NCBI GenBank assembly: GCA_011390275.1
Contig: JAABST010000034.1
Coordinates: 1 to 46,453, forward strand
From: Geitlerinema sp. S16
Lineage (GTDB): Bacteria > Cyanobacteriota > Cyanobacteriia > Cyanobacteriales > Geitlerinemataceae
DNA: 46,453 nt
Reading direction: 5' to 3'
The notes below the pieces were generated by a model that saw only the letters and a list, made by a program, of their open reading frames with translations, did no database searches and was not told the origin of the DNA. Within the stretch, counting starts at the first letter, position 1, and each line of letters opens with the position of its first letter. The translations under genes were made by a program, and so were the position numbers. This document shows positions 16,701 through 24,493 of this stretch, in pieces.

Positions 16701-17010
16701 AAGCCGCCAAATATCGCTTCATTTGATCGGACTTTTCCACTTTTTTTAACGCAATCCCCACATCCTTCGCTTCAACATAACCAATCTCCTGCAACTGCCG
16801 AGTAATCACAAAATCCGGCGCACCACACTTGATCCGTTTCGGCTCATTTGTGACCGTTAACCCAGACTCTAAAGACTCTAACAAGCGTTGCAAAGCGGGA
16901 CGGTGCGTATGTTCCGTCGCATTGCCTTTGCCGACCGCTGCCACCAATTCCTTCAGATATAGATCAAACACCACTACAATCTCAGTTTCACGGGTAGATT
17001 GATCATACAT
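13735..17010 (-). CDS. Single-chain type IIG (ISP-like) restriction endonuclease-DNA methyltransferase
   Basis: A 1091-residue protein. ATG 17010 is chosen because AGGGGGTG directly precedes it; a TTG 93 bases upstream is less likely. The N-terminus is a PD-(D/E)XK nuclease: D66 in GAPDFVI and E80-A-K82 in GYVEAKDVG. The N6-adenine methyltransferase follows: motif X RGVYYTPEPVVSYIV (325-339), motif I LDPAVGTGTFL (382-392), motif IV NPPY (503-506). The C-terminal third resembles the target-recognition part of type ISP enzymes (AVFHSPTYRTRYAEFLKIDF). It lacks the helicase domain of true ISP enzymes, so it fits type IIG: cleavage and methylation in one chain, specificity unknown. The middle, about 14380-15960, is markedly AT-rich, and the gene has only one HIP1 site, suggesting acquisition. 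Confidence 0.88.
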   Translation of the reverse strand: MYDQSTRETEIVVVFDLYLKELVAAVGKGNATEHTHRPALQRLLESLESGLTVTNEPKRIKCGAPDFVITRQLQEIGYVEAKDVGIALKKVEKSDQMKRYLAALGNLILTDYVEFRWYVGGVFRSAASLGSFDKKGQFKVDPEGQQQVKGLLKGFLEAQVSQARTPKDLAQKMASLAQLIRDAIAIKLKDATDGVLFDQYESFQKVLISGLTRADFADMYAQTICYGLFAARCNTKTPHDFSRKTAAFELPKTNPFLRDIFDKIAGIDLDGSIAWAVDILANILKLTDMAAILQDFGKRTRREDPVVHFYETFLAEYDPKMRQSRGVYYTPEPVVSYIVRSVDYILKEKFGIKDGLASKQTVTIPDPKDPQKMIESHQVLILDPAVGTGTFLHGVIDHIYENYKNRKGMWSSYVEQHLLPRLFGFELLMAPYTVAHMKLGLQLQELGYRFDSDERLKIYLTNTLQEAFQLEQQMISFGSRIKAEAEEAKDIKQDNPVMAILGNPPYSGKSFNKGTWIIDLLHGKDTLFNISRENYFEIDGEKLSERNPKWINNDYVKFIRFAQWRIEKTGYGVVALITDNGYLDNVTFRGVRSSLMNTFDEIYILDLHGNSNKQEVCPDGSPDQNVFDIKQGTSICFFIKYQNQSAEKAKIHHAEIWGKREIFSNKQLTGGKYHWLNENYMKSTFWNSVETLKPFYFFKPFAIEMQKEYFAYPALTEIIFAEDKKVVGFQSHREHFAIDFDKQELKKRFQELRDKKLNDSEYADKYQVFDNRDWNLESARKAIRNDGEWEEKITKCSYRAFDTRYCYFDHVAMDYPRRELLAHVFEKDNLCLNTVRQTKLDSWQHCLVSNVPSSALFLEVKDGSSVFPLYLYPTEKATIFESEPTTAPGGRRPNLDEKFIQEFAEKLNLNFIPDGKGDQKKTFAPEDIFNYIYAVFHSPTYRTRYAEFLKIDFPRVPLTSNKKLFWQLVTLGDELVQIHLMNRQLKTITGFPIKGDNRIEKITYTEPSQNQDGRVYINKTQYIDNVPPDIYHFQIGGYQVCNKWLKDRKGREFTDDDFEHYSQIVVILKRTQELMNNIDQTIEKHGSFPIQ

Positions 17011-17115
17011 CACCCCCTGGCTACAAAACCCCAACAGCGATACCACCGACGCCGATCGCGCCCTCTGCAACCTACCACCCCGTAACCCGTAAGCCTCCCC
17101 CAACGACTTTAAATC

Positions 17116-17352
17116 ATGGAAAAAATCAGACTACAACAAACCGTCGGACAAGACGGAATCCTGCACCTACACATCCCCACCGGAATCGCCGATCACGAAC
17201 TCGAAATCACGATCATTTATCAACCCATCCCGCAAGCCAACCCCATCTCCCTCGCCCAGCTCTACGGCATCTGCGCCGATGACCCGATCGCGATCGATAA
17301 CCTCGGCATCTCAGACATCCTCGATGACGACCTAAACCGAAACCAACCATGA
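17116..17352 (+). CDS. Small antitoxin-like protein, first gene of a toxin-antitoxin operon
   Basis: A 78-residue acidic protein beginning with the beta-rich motif MEKIRLQQTVGQDGILHLHI. That opening is common in cyanobacterial small proteins encoded beside PIN toxins. The C-terminal half (AQLYGICADDPIAIDNLGIS, then acidic DILDDDL) looks like a flexible toxin-binding tail. Its last four bases (ATGA) overlap the start of the next gene, so the two are translationally coupled. It is divergent from the restriction-methylation gene with a 105-base gap that must hold both promoters. Antitoxin role inferred from context. Confidence 0.65.
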   Translation: MEKIRLQQTVGQDGILHLHIPTGIADHELEITIIYQPIPQANPISLAQLYGICADDPIAIDNLGISDILDDDLNRNQP

Positions 17353-17651
17353 CCATCAAAGAACAACTCCTCCTCGCGATCGACACCCTCCCCGCCGATC
17401 AACTCCCGGCACTTCTCAGCATCGTTGAGTCCTTTGCTAACGCAGCACAAACCGTCGAACAACCCGCTCCCAAACTCACACACACAGGATCAAACCTCTC
17501 CACTTATTTCCAGAACCCCGAAAACCGCTGGTCTGGCGACGATCTAGAAGAATGCCTTGAAATTGTGATCAACTCCCGCAGTCCGCTTATGTTCAACAAC
17601 CGCATTAATCCTTTCGAGACGGCTGAACTAGAAGAGAATGAGCAAGACTAA
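17349..17651 (+). CDS. Second small antitoxin-like protein in the PIN-toxin operon
   Basis: A 100-residue protein. The N-terminus MTIKEQLLLAIDTLPADQLP, with the following helix, resembles the DUF2281-like start of many cyanobacterial antitoxins. The C-terminal part contains YFQNPENRWSGDDLEECLEI and an acidic tail ending EENEQD. It overlaps the preceding gene by 4 bases and ends 2 bases before the PIN-toxin start codon, the spacing expected of the true antitoxin partner. No DNA-binding motif is obvious. Function inferred from position. Confidence 0.65.
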   Translation: MTIKEQLLLAIDTLPADQLPALLSIVESFANAAQTVEQPAPKLTHTGSNLSTYFQNPENRWSGDDLEECLEIVINSRSPLMFNNRINPFETAELEENEQD

Positions 17652-17653
17652 TC

Positions 17654-18097
17654 ATGCTTTTACTCGATACCAATCACTGTAGTGCCATCCTGAACGGCGT
17701 TCCGACAGTGCTGAATCGCCTAGCGGAGCATCCTGAAGACTCCATCACAATCTGTTCAATCATCATGGGAGAACTGATTCATATGGCGGCGCAATCCGAA
17801 CGCCAACGTACAAACTTCCAGTGCGTTCAAGCCTTGATAGACCGTACGATCGTTCACCCCATCGACGAAGACACCGCCGAAATTTACGGCCAACTCAAAG
17901 CCGCCGTCTTCGATCGCTACGCCCCCAAAGACCGCAAACAGCGCCGCAGGACAACCATCGAGAACCTCGGCATCGGCGACAACGACCTCTGGATCGCCGC
18001 CACCGCCATCCAACACCACCTCACCCTCGTAACCGCCGATCGCGACTTCGCCCGACTCCAACCCCCCAGCGACCTCGCGATCGCCACCTGGCTTTAA
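17654..18097 (+). CDS. vapC: VapC-type PIN-domain ribonuclease toxin
   Basis: A 147-residue PIN domain with the four acidic active-site positions in order: D5 (LLLDTN), E40 (IIMGEL), D111 (GDNDLWIAATA) and D129/D131 (VTADRDF). This metal-dependent nuclease family typically cleaves tRNA or rRNA and is held inactive by a co-expressed antitoxin. It is the third gene of a tight operon, 2 bases after the 100-residue antitoxin-like gene. Longer than minimal VapC proteins, with a basic insertion (PKDRKQRRRT, 91-100). HIP1 motifs in the operon suggest it is settled in this genome. Confidence 0.88.
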   Translation: MLLLDTNHCSAILNGVPTVLNRLAEHPEDSITICSIIMGELIHMAAQSERQRTNFQCVQALIDRTIVHPIDEDTAEIYGQLKAAVFDRYAPKDRKQRRRTTIENLGIGDNDLWIAATAIQHHLTLVTADRDFARLQPPSDLAIATWL

Positions 18098-18195
18098 CCT
18101 CCTGACGGTAACAGTACAGCCCGATCGCCCGACAGTGATACAGTTTTCGTCAAGCGATCGGCATCGGTTCGAGCGCTGTCCCCGTCACGAAAATC

Positions 18196-21100
18196 ATGGC
18201 TCAGATCCCCGCTCAACCCCTGATCCTCACCGGAATGCACCGCTCCGGCACATCGCTGATGACCTCGATCCTGCAAGCGATCGGCGTTCACCTCGGCGAG
18301 CGGCTGCTAGCAGGCGATCGAACCAACGCACCGGGATACTTTGAAGACGAAGACTTCCTCACCTTTCAACGACGTGTGTTAACCGAATGCTGCAACCCCG
18401 ATGATGGCGGCTGGCCGGATTGGGGCTGGACAGAAAGCGAATCGCTCGATCGCACCAAATTTGACGACTATCGCGACGCCGCCCGCCAACTGCTCGCCCA
18501 CCAAGCCCGATCGCGCCCCAACGACGTGATCAACTGGGGCTGGAAAGATCCGCGCACAGCCCTAATGCTGGACTTTTGGGATGCGCTCATCCCGGACGCG
18601 CGTTACGTTTTGGTGTATCGCGAACCGTGGGACGTGGTCGATTCCTGCGTCCGGCTCAAAAGTGGCGTCTTCGATCGTCAGCCCCACATGGTGCTACAAA
18701 TTTGGGCGTACTATAACCGTCATTTGCTCGACTTTTACCAACGCCACCGCGATCGCTGCCTGCTCGTCAGCACCCAAGCCTGTATTGACCATCCCGATCG
18801 CTTCACCGACCTGATCACCACCAAGCTCGGTATTAGCATCACCGCGCCACTCACCATCGATCGCGTCGCCACCCTCTATAAACCCGAGCTGTTCCATAGC
18901 CTCAGCGACACCCATCCCCTAATCGAAAGCATCCACCACCGCACGCCGCAACACCTGCGCTGGCTCGACGATCTCGAACGCGCCGCCGACCTACCCAGCG
19001 ATCGCGCCGATCAGTGGGCGAACTGGATCGACCATCCGCCGTCAAGCTCGATCGACCTCGTGTCCGCCTGCCAATTCCCCGACGTGTTCGGCTCCCATCC
19101 CGTCGCAATTCCCACACATCCCACCACCTCGATCAATCTCCCCGACCGTTCTGCCACCACCGTGCTTGACCCTACACCCGCCCCCTCAACCATTCCCGCA
19201 AGCACGCCAGCCCAGGCCAACCCACCCGCCGTTTCCGTCGTCATTCCCTGCTACAACCAGGGCGAATTTATCCTGGAGGCGATCGCCAGTGTGCAGCGCT
19301 GCCCTGAGTTTGGCGAGGACGAGACGACACCGCTATACGAGATGGTGATCGTTAACGATGTGTCCACCGATCCGCTAACGCTGAAGGTGTTGGATTATCT
19401 GCGATCGAAGGGTTTGAATGTGATCGATCGCGCGGTCAATGGTGGTCTATCGGCGGCGCGAAACACCGGCATTGAACGATCGCGCGGGCGCTATATTTTG
19501 CCCCTCGATGCCGATAACCGCATCGAGCCGGAGTACATCACCCGCGCGATCGCGGTGTTCGACGCCAACCCGGCGATCGGTGTCGTTTATAGCGACGTGC
19601 GCTACATTGGCGATAAAATCGGCACGCTCGAAGTTCCCGAGTTTGACATCAATCGGCTCTGTGTCGGCAACTATATCGACGCCTGCGCGGTGATTCGGCG
19701 CGAGCTGTGGCAGGACTGCGGCGGTTACGATACGAAAATTCCCGATCGGTTGGGCTACGAAGATTGGGATTTGTGGTTGACCGCAGCGGCGAAGGGCTGG
19801 AAATTCCACCACGAACCGGCGGTGTTGTTTGACTATCGGGTGCGCGATAACTCGATGGTGGCGGGCTGCAATCTGCCCGAAAATCGCCAGCGGTTAATGC
19901 ACTATTTTTGTGCGAAACATATCGATCTTTACGCCACCAATTTCGCCGATATTTTTGCACTCAAGGATTCCGAGCTGCTGGCCGAGCGCAATCATAACGC
20001 CCAGCTCGATCGCCAAAATACCGCATTACAGGCCGAAATCATCCGCCAAAAAGCCGAACTCGACAGCATCGCCAGCGACCTCCACCGCACCAACCTTCAG
20101 CTCCAAACTGCCCAAAGCAAACTCCTACCGCTCGAAGCGCAACACAATGCCGATCGCGCCGAAATCGACGACCTTCGCGCTGAGTTAAAACTCACCCACG
20201 CCCAACTCCACGCCGTTTCGGTCGAAAGTGAACGCCACCACCAGGAGCGGGATGCGTTGCAAGACGAAATCAACCATCTCACCGGAGAACTAACCCGCCT
20301 TGATGCTGAAAATAGCCTGGTTCGTCAACTGGCTCGCGACACGATCGGCGCGATGCGTACCAGTAAATTTTGGAAGCTACGCGATCGCTGGCTGACCCTT
20401 CGTAACCCGATCGCCAATAAACTGGGACGCCCGAGCGAAGCCGACGCGGTGGCGATCGCCCTCGAACGTCTCGGTGTTTCCCCCGACTACATCCCCCTCG
20501 CCGCCCAGCCCCCCGCCGATATTTACGCCATCTGGCGACGCCAAAACGACCCCACCGCTGCGGATTTTGCCCGCATGAAACGCGACTGGCAACAGTTTCG
20601 CTATCAGCCGATCGTCAGTATCGTCGTGCCGGTGTATAACCCCGATCGCGCCTTTCTCGAAGCGGCGATCGAATCTGTACTCGCTCAAATTTATCCCCAC
20701 TGGGAGCTGTGTTTGGCTGACGACCAGTCCAGCAAACCCCACGTGCGCGAAGTTTTAGAACACTACCAAGCGCAGGATTCACGCATTAAAGTGGTGTTCC
20801 GTGAGGAAAACGGCCATATTTCCCGCGCCTCGAATTCCGCGCTGGAACTCGCCACCGGTGATTTTGTGGCGTTGCTCGATCATGACGACGCGATCGCACC
20901 CCATGCGCTCTACGAAGTGGTGTCATATCTGAACGCAAATCCCGCCACCGATATGATCTACACCGACGAGGACAAAATCGACGAGGGCGATCGCCGCTTC
21001 GATCCGTTCTTCAAACCCGATTGGTGTCCCGACTCGTTCCTGTCGCGGATGTACACCTGTCACTTTGGTGTGTACCGACGGGCGATCGTCGAGCAAATCG

Positions 21101-22212
21101 GCGGCTTCCGTGTGGGCTTCGAGGGCGCACAGGACTATGATTTCGTCCTGCGTTTCACCGAACAAATCGAACACACCGACCGCATCGTCCATATTCCAAA
21201 AATCCTCTACCACTGGCGATCGCACGCCCAATCCACAGCCCAAAATCTCGACAGCAAAAACTACGCCGCCGATGCTGCCCGCAAAGCCATTACAGAAGCC
21301 CTCGATCGACGCAACGAACCTGGCCAAGTCTTGCCCAGCGGTTCTGGCCACTGGATTATCCGCTACGAGATCGTCAAGCCCGATCGCGTCACGATCATTA
21401 TTCCGACGCGCGATCTAGCCGATATGCTCGATGTGTGTTTGCGATCGATCTTCACGCTGACGACCTACGAAAATTATGAGGTGCTGATTGTCGATAATGG
21501 CAGCGTCGAAGCGAAAACCCGCGAGCTGTTCGATCGCTGGCAAACCAAGGAACCCGATCGCTTCCGCGTCATCGCCTACGACGCCCCGTTTAACTATTCC
21601 AAAATCAACAATTTCGCCGTCGAACACAGCAACAGTCCCTATCTTTTGTTCCTGAACAACGACACTGAAGTTATCGACGGCGACTGGATCACGGCCATGC
21701 TCGAACAAGCGCAGCGCGAATCGATCGGCGCGGTCGGTGTGACGCTGCTCTATCCCGACGACACCATCCAGCACGCCGGTGTTGTCCTCGGCATCGGCGG
21801 TGTCGCCGGACACAGCCACAAAACCTTTCCCCACGGCTCCGGCGGCTACGTTGCCCAGCTCAAAACGATCAATAACTATTCAGCGGTGACGGCGGCTTGT
21901 TTGATGTGTCGGCGTGAGGCATTCGAGGCGATCGGCGGGTTTGAGCCGGGATTGCAAATCGCGTTTAATGACGTGGATTTTTGCCTCAAGCTCACCGAAA
22001 AAGGTTACCGTAACGTGCATTTGCCTCACGTGGTGTTGTATCACTATGAGTCAAAAAGTCGCGGTTTAGAGGACACGATCGAGAAACAAATGCGGTTTAA
22101 AGGCGAGGTCGATTACATGCGCGATCGGTGGGGTGAAATTTTGGATCATGACCCCTGTTACAGCCAGAATCTAACGCGGGTAACTGAAGACTGGGCGATT
22201 CGGATTGATTAA
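18196..22212 (+). CDS. Four-module sulfotransferase / triple GT2 glycosyltransferase fusion
   Basis: A 1338-residue protein. Residues 7-270 are a sulfotransferase-like domain with the PAPS 5'-phosphosulfate loop GMHRSGTSLMTS (13-24). A Pro/Thr-rich linker (301-344) leads to a GT2 domain (345-560: VSVVIPCYNQGEF, metal site LPLDADN). A coiled coil follows (593-715), then a second GT2 domain (806-1010: VSIVVPVYNPDRAF, LLDHDDA at 893-899) and a third (1065-1290: VTIIIPTRDLADM, FLNNDTE at 1152-1158). Each GT keeps its own acidic metal motif, so all three may be active. Tandem GT2 proteins build repeating surface glycans; the attached sulfotransferase suggests a sulfated polysaccharide, by inference. 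No transport or signal segment is visible, so it probably acts in the cytoplasm. Confidence 0.88.
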   Translation: MAQIPAQPLILTGMHRSGTSLMTSILQAIGVHLGERLLAGDRTNAPGYFEDEDFLTFQRRVLTECCNPDDGGWPDWGWTESESLDRTKFDDYRDAARQLLAHQARSRPNDVINWGWKDPRTALMLDFWDALIPDARYVLVYREPWDVVDSCVRLKSGVFDRQPHMVLQIWAYYNRHLLDFYQRHRDRCLLVSTQACIDHPDRFTDLITTKLGISITAPLTIDRVATLYKPELFHSLSDTHPLIESIHHRTPQHLRWLDDLERAADLPSDRADQWANWIDHPPSSSIDLVSACQFPDVFGSHPVAIPTHPTTSINLPDRSATTVLDPTPAPSTIPASTPAQANPPAVSVVIPCYNQGEFILEAIASVQRCPEFGEDETTPLYEMVIVNDVSTDPLTLKVLDYLRSKGLNVIDRAVNGGLSAARNTGIERSRGRYILPLDADNRIEPEYITRAIAVFDANPAIGVVYSDVRYIGDKIGTLEVPEFDINRLCVGNYIDACAVIRRELWQDCGGYDTKIPDRLGYEDWDLWLTAAAKGWKFHHEPAVLFDYRVRDNSMVAGCNLPENRQRLMHYFCAKHIDLYATNFADIFALKDSELLAERNHNAQLDRQNTALQAEIIRQKAELDSIASDLHRTNLQLQTAQSKLLPLEAQHNADRAEIDDLRAELKLTHAQLHAVSVESERHHQERDALQDEINHLTGELTRLDAENSLVRQLARDTIGAMRTSKFWKLRDRWLTLRNPIANKLGRPSEADAVAIALERLGVSPDYIPLAAQPPADIYAIWRRQNDPTAADFARMKRDWQQFRYQPIVSIVVPVYNPDRAFLEAAIESVLAQIYPHWELCLADDQSSKPHVREVLEHYQAQDSRIKVVFREENGHISRASNSALELATGDFVALLDHDDAIAPHALYEVVSYLNANPATDMIYTDEDKIDEGDRRFDPFFKPDWCPDSFLSRMYTCHFGVYRRAIVEQIGGFRVGFEGAQDYDFVLRFTEQIEHTDRIVHIPKILYHWRSHAQSTAQNLDSKNYAADAARKAITEALDRRNEPGQVLPSGSGHWIIRYEIVKPDRVTIIIPTRDLADMLDVCLRSIFTLTTYENYEVLIVDNGSVEAKTRELFDRWQTKEPDRFRVIAYDAPFNYSKINNFAVEHSNSPYLLFLNNDTEVIDGDWITAMLEQAQRESIGAVGVTLLYPDDTIQHAGVVLGIGGVAGHSHKTFPHGSGGYVAQLKTINNYSAVTAACLMCRREAFEAIGGFEPGLQIAFNDVDFCLKLTEKGYRNVHLPHVVLYHYESKSRGLEDTIEKQMRFKGEVDYMRDRWGEILDHDPCYSQNLTRVTEDWAIRID

Positions 22213-22253
22213 TGCCGAGTGCGACGTAGGACAATCCAACCCATTCCCTCAAT

Positions 22254-22652
22254 CTACGGCTCACGCACCGGCTCCACTCCGATCGCCAACTCCACCCCTT
22301 CCACCTGCCGCAACCGATCCAACACCGCCACCACCTGGCCATGCGGCACACGCTCATCCGCCCGCAAAATCACCCGACGCCGATCGCGCTGCGCCACCGC
22401 CGCCACTAGCCCATCGAGATCGATCGCCACCCCATCAAGCTGAAGCTCGCCCGTCGCGGCGATCGTCACCGTCATGTCCGGCAACGTCTGCGGATCAGCA
22501 CTGCTCGCACGGGGTAATGCCACCGGTAAACCCTCCGTCCGCGATAGCGTCGCACTCGCCACGATCGTCAACGCCAAAATCGCAAAAATCACATCGATCG
22601 CAGGCAAAATATCAATGCGTAAATTTTGCTCATCATCATCAGGAAGACGCAT
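22254..22652 (-). CDS. exbD: ExbD/TolR-family proton-channel subunit (orphan)
   Basis: A 132-residue protein starting at ATG 22652 (MRLPDDDEQN). It has the ExbD/TolR layout: a short cytoplasmic N-terminus, then LRIDILPAIDVIFAILALTI, where the aspartate at the start of the single membrane helix (D20) is the proton-relay residue. A periplasmic alpha/beta domain follows, with the conserved ILRADERVPHGQVVAVLD (95-112). Such proteins pair with ExbB/TolQ to power outer-membrane transport or envelope processes. No exbB/tolQ gene is adjacent. It converges on the fusion glycosyltransferase gene with a 41-base gap. Confidence 0.88.
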   Translation of the reverse strand: MRLPDDDEQNLRIDILPAIDVIFAILALTIVASATLSRTEGLPVALPRASSADPQTLPDMTVTIAATGELQLDGVAIDLDGLVAAVAQRDRRRVILRADERVPHGQVVAVLDRLRQVEGVELAIGVEPVREP

Positions 22653-22795
22653 AGGGCATTCGTTGGATTCGGTGGAATAGGATTGATCGATGCGTCGAAT
22701 ATATAGCAAGGTCAGCCAGGATTCGGACGACAGGCGCAGGTATCTCAACGGCTCCGGCGGGCATCGCGCCCGATCACCCGCCCGATCCACCCAGC

Positions 22796-23248
22796 CTAGA
22801 GACCCTTGACGATCGCCATCGCTTCCGACACGTGCTTATCAAACTCCAGCATCGAATCGAAAACGTGACGCACCGTCCCCGCTTTATCGATCACATAGGT
22901 CACACGTCCCGGCAACACCCACATCACCGCCGGAACCCCGTAAAGCTTCCGCACCGTATCACCCGCATCACTGAGCAGCGTGAACGGTAGGCGGTGCTTC
23001 GTCGCGAACGTTTGGTGCGACCCCACTGAATCGCCGCTGACACCGATCACCTCCGCGCCCGCCTCTTGGAAGACCTGATAGGAATCGCGAAACGCGCAGG
23101 ATTCTGCCGTACAACCCGGCGTGTCATCCTTCGGGTAAAAGTAAAGCACGATCGACGTTTGACCGAGAAAATTGCTCAGGCTCACCGATTCGCCCGCTTG
23201 GGATTGGAGCGTAAAATCTGGAGCCTTGTCACCGACTTTGATTGCCAT
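22796..23248 (-). CDS. bcp: Thiol peroxidase, Bcp/PrxQ peroxiredoxin
   Basis: A 150-residue protein from ATG 23248 (MAIKVGDKAP); the upstream in-frame extension looks untranslated. The peroxidatic cysteine C46 (PGCTAES) and resolving cysteine C51 (SCAFRD) are separated by four residues, the diagnostic PrxQ spacing. The preceding FYPKDDTPG and later FTLLSD, RVTYVID complete the fold. It reduces hydrogen and lipid peroxides with electrons from thioredoxin in the cytoplasm. It lies downstream of a DUF3598 gene read in the opposite direction and near two further peroxiredoxin-type genes. Confidence 0.95.
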   Translation of the reverse strand: MAIKVGDKAPDFTLQSQAGESVSLSNFLGQTSIVLYFYPKDDTPGCTAESCAFRDSYQVFQEAGAEVIGVSGDSVGSHQTFATKHRLPFTLLSDAGDTVRKLYGVPAVMWVLPGRVTYVIDKAGTVRHVFDSMLEFDKHVSEAMAIVKGL

Positions 23249-23358
23249 GTTGATTTTTTTGTAACGTAATATTTCGTCATAATATACGACCGTACCCAGC
23301 GCGATCGATCCCCCTCCGCGAATCACGTCCTCAAATCACGTCCCTCACACCTGTTGCC

Positions 23359-24201
23359 ATGCCTGACTATTACAACTCCCCCCAGTGGCAAAACTGCCTG
23401 CTCCATCTCGGCTGGTGGCGTGGATCGTTTACGAATGTGTCGATCGAGGGCGCGATCGTCGGCGATACCCCGACCCTGGTAACCCTCGACGGTGAAAACG
23501 ACAACCGCAAAATCAAGCAAACCGTCCAGCGTTTCCCGATCGATGGCTCACCACCGCACACGCTCAATCTGGAATACACCACCCTCAGTCGCGGCCTGAT
23601 TTTTTTCGAGAATGGCGCGTTTTCCCTTGGGTCGATGCAGTATGCGCCGTTTTCCACGTTTGGCGGCGAGTTCGGATTTATTGAGGGCGATCGGCGGTTG
23701 CGGCTGGTGGAGTTGTTCGACGAGAGCGGCCAGTTTTCCAGCGTGAGTTTGATTCGCGAGCGGCGCGACGGGACGGAATCCGCCGATCGTCCGCCCCTCA
23801 GCGTCGATGACCTGATCGGCACGTGGGACGGCGAAGCGGTGACGCAACACCTGGACTATCGCGAGCCAACTACTCAGCCCTCCCGCCTGACGATCGCCCG
23901 CGATGGCGATCGCCTACGTCAAACCCTGAGCGCAGGATCATTCCACCTCGAAACCAGCGCCACGATCGCAGGCAACACGCTCAATTTCGCCGGTCAAGAC
24001 GGCGCACCCGATCGCCGAATTCTGCTGCTCCCCGACGGCGGATCGTGCAATGTGCCGCTCTCGATTCCGCGAGATCGACCCTTTTTCCTCGAAGCGGGCT
24101 GGCTGATTTCGCCGACTCTGCGTATCCGCACGATGCGAAATTACGACCAGCTTGGCGGTTGCACGACCCTAACCTGCGTCACCGAGCGCAAGGTCGCCTG
24201 A
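23359..24201 (+). CDS. DUF3598 (lipocalin-like) protein
   Basis: A 280-residue, beta-strand-rich protein with two similar halves. The first starts WQNCLLHLGWWRGSFTNVS and contains TLNLEYTTLSRGLIFFENGA. The second begins with the matching LIGTWDGEAVTQHLDYRE and ends with LEAGWLISPTLRIRTMRNYD. This is the pattern of cyanobacterial and plastid DUF3598 proteins, which are lipocalin-like barrels. No enzymatic residue is evident and there is no signal peptide. It is divergent from bcp across about 110 bases. Role unknown; a ligand-binding function in photosynthetic membranes is only a guess. Confidence 0.8.
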   Translation: MPDYYNSPQWQNCLLHLGWWRGSFTNVSIEGAIVGDTPTLVTLDGENDNRKIKQTVQRFPIDGSPPHTLNLEYTTLSRGLIFFENGAFSLGSMQYAPFSTFGGEFGFIEGDRRLRLVELFDESGQFSSVSLIRERRDGTESADRPPLSVDDLIGTWDGEAVTQHLDYREPTTQPSRLTIARDGDRLRQTLSAGSFHLETSATIAGNTLNFAGQDGAPDRRILLLPDGGSCNVPLSIPRDRPFFLEAGWLISPTLRIRTMRNYDQLGGCTTLTCVTERKVA

Positions 24202-24409
24202 CACTCAACAATTGGCGAATCGACGCTATCGTATGGCATCGAGCGTTACGCGAGTGCGTCGCAAATCGTTTCGGTTGACCACGGGCGATCGTTAAATTTC
24301 GCCAAAGGCTTGACGAATCCGTTTCCAGCACCTACATTGGTAAACCGTGGCGGAGAAAAGCGCCACACAGTGCCATGCAACCCGAAAGCTTGCCCAGCAT
24401 TGACAATCA

Positions 24410-24493
24410 GCGGAACTGGCGGAATTGGTAGACGCGCTAGATTCAGGTTCTAGTGGGAGTTATCCTGTCCGGGTTCAAGTCCCGGGTTCCGCA
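24410..24493 (+). tRNA. tRNA-Leu (CAG)
   Basis: A complete class II tRNA of 84 bases. The acceptor stem GCGGAAC/GTTCCGC is perfect, with A73. The D-arm contains AATTGGTAGAC, the anticodon stem CTAGA/TCTAG encloses TTCAGGT with anticodon CAG at 24444-24446, a long variable arm follows, and the T-arm is CCGGG-TTCAAGT-CCCGG. The 3' CCA is not encoded. Confidence 0.97.

Noticed and set aside
22653..22790. N-terminal extension of ExbD
   Set aside because: The extra 46 residues are basic and unlike ExbD; ATG 22652 gives the normal family length.
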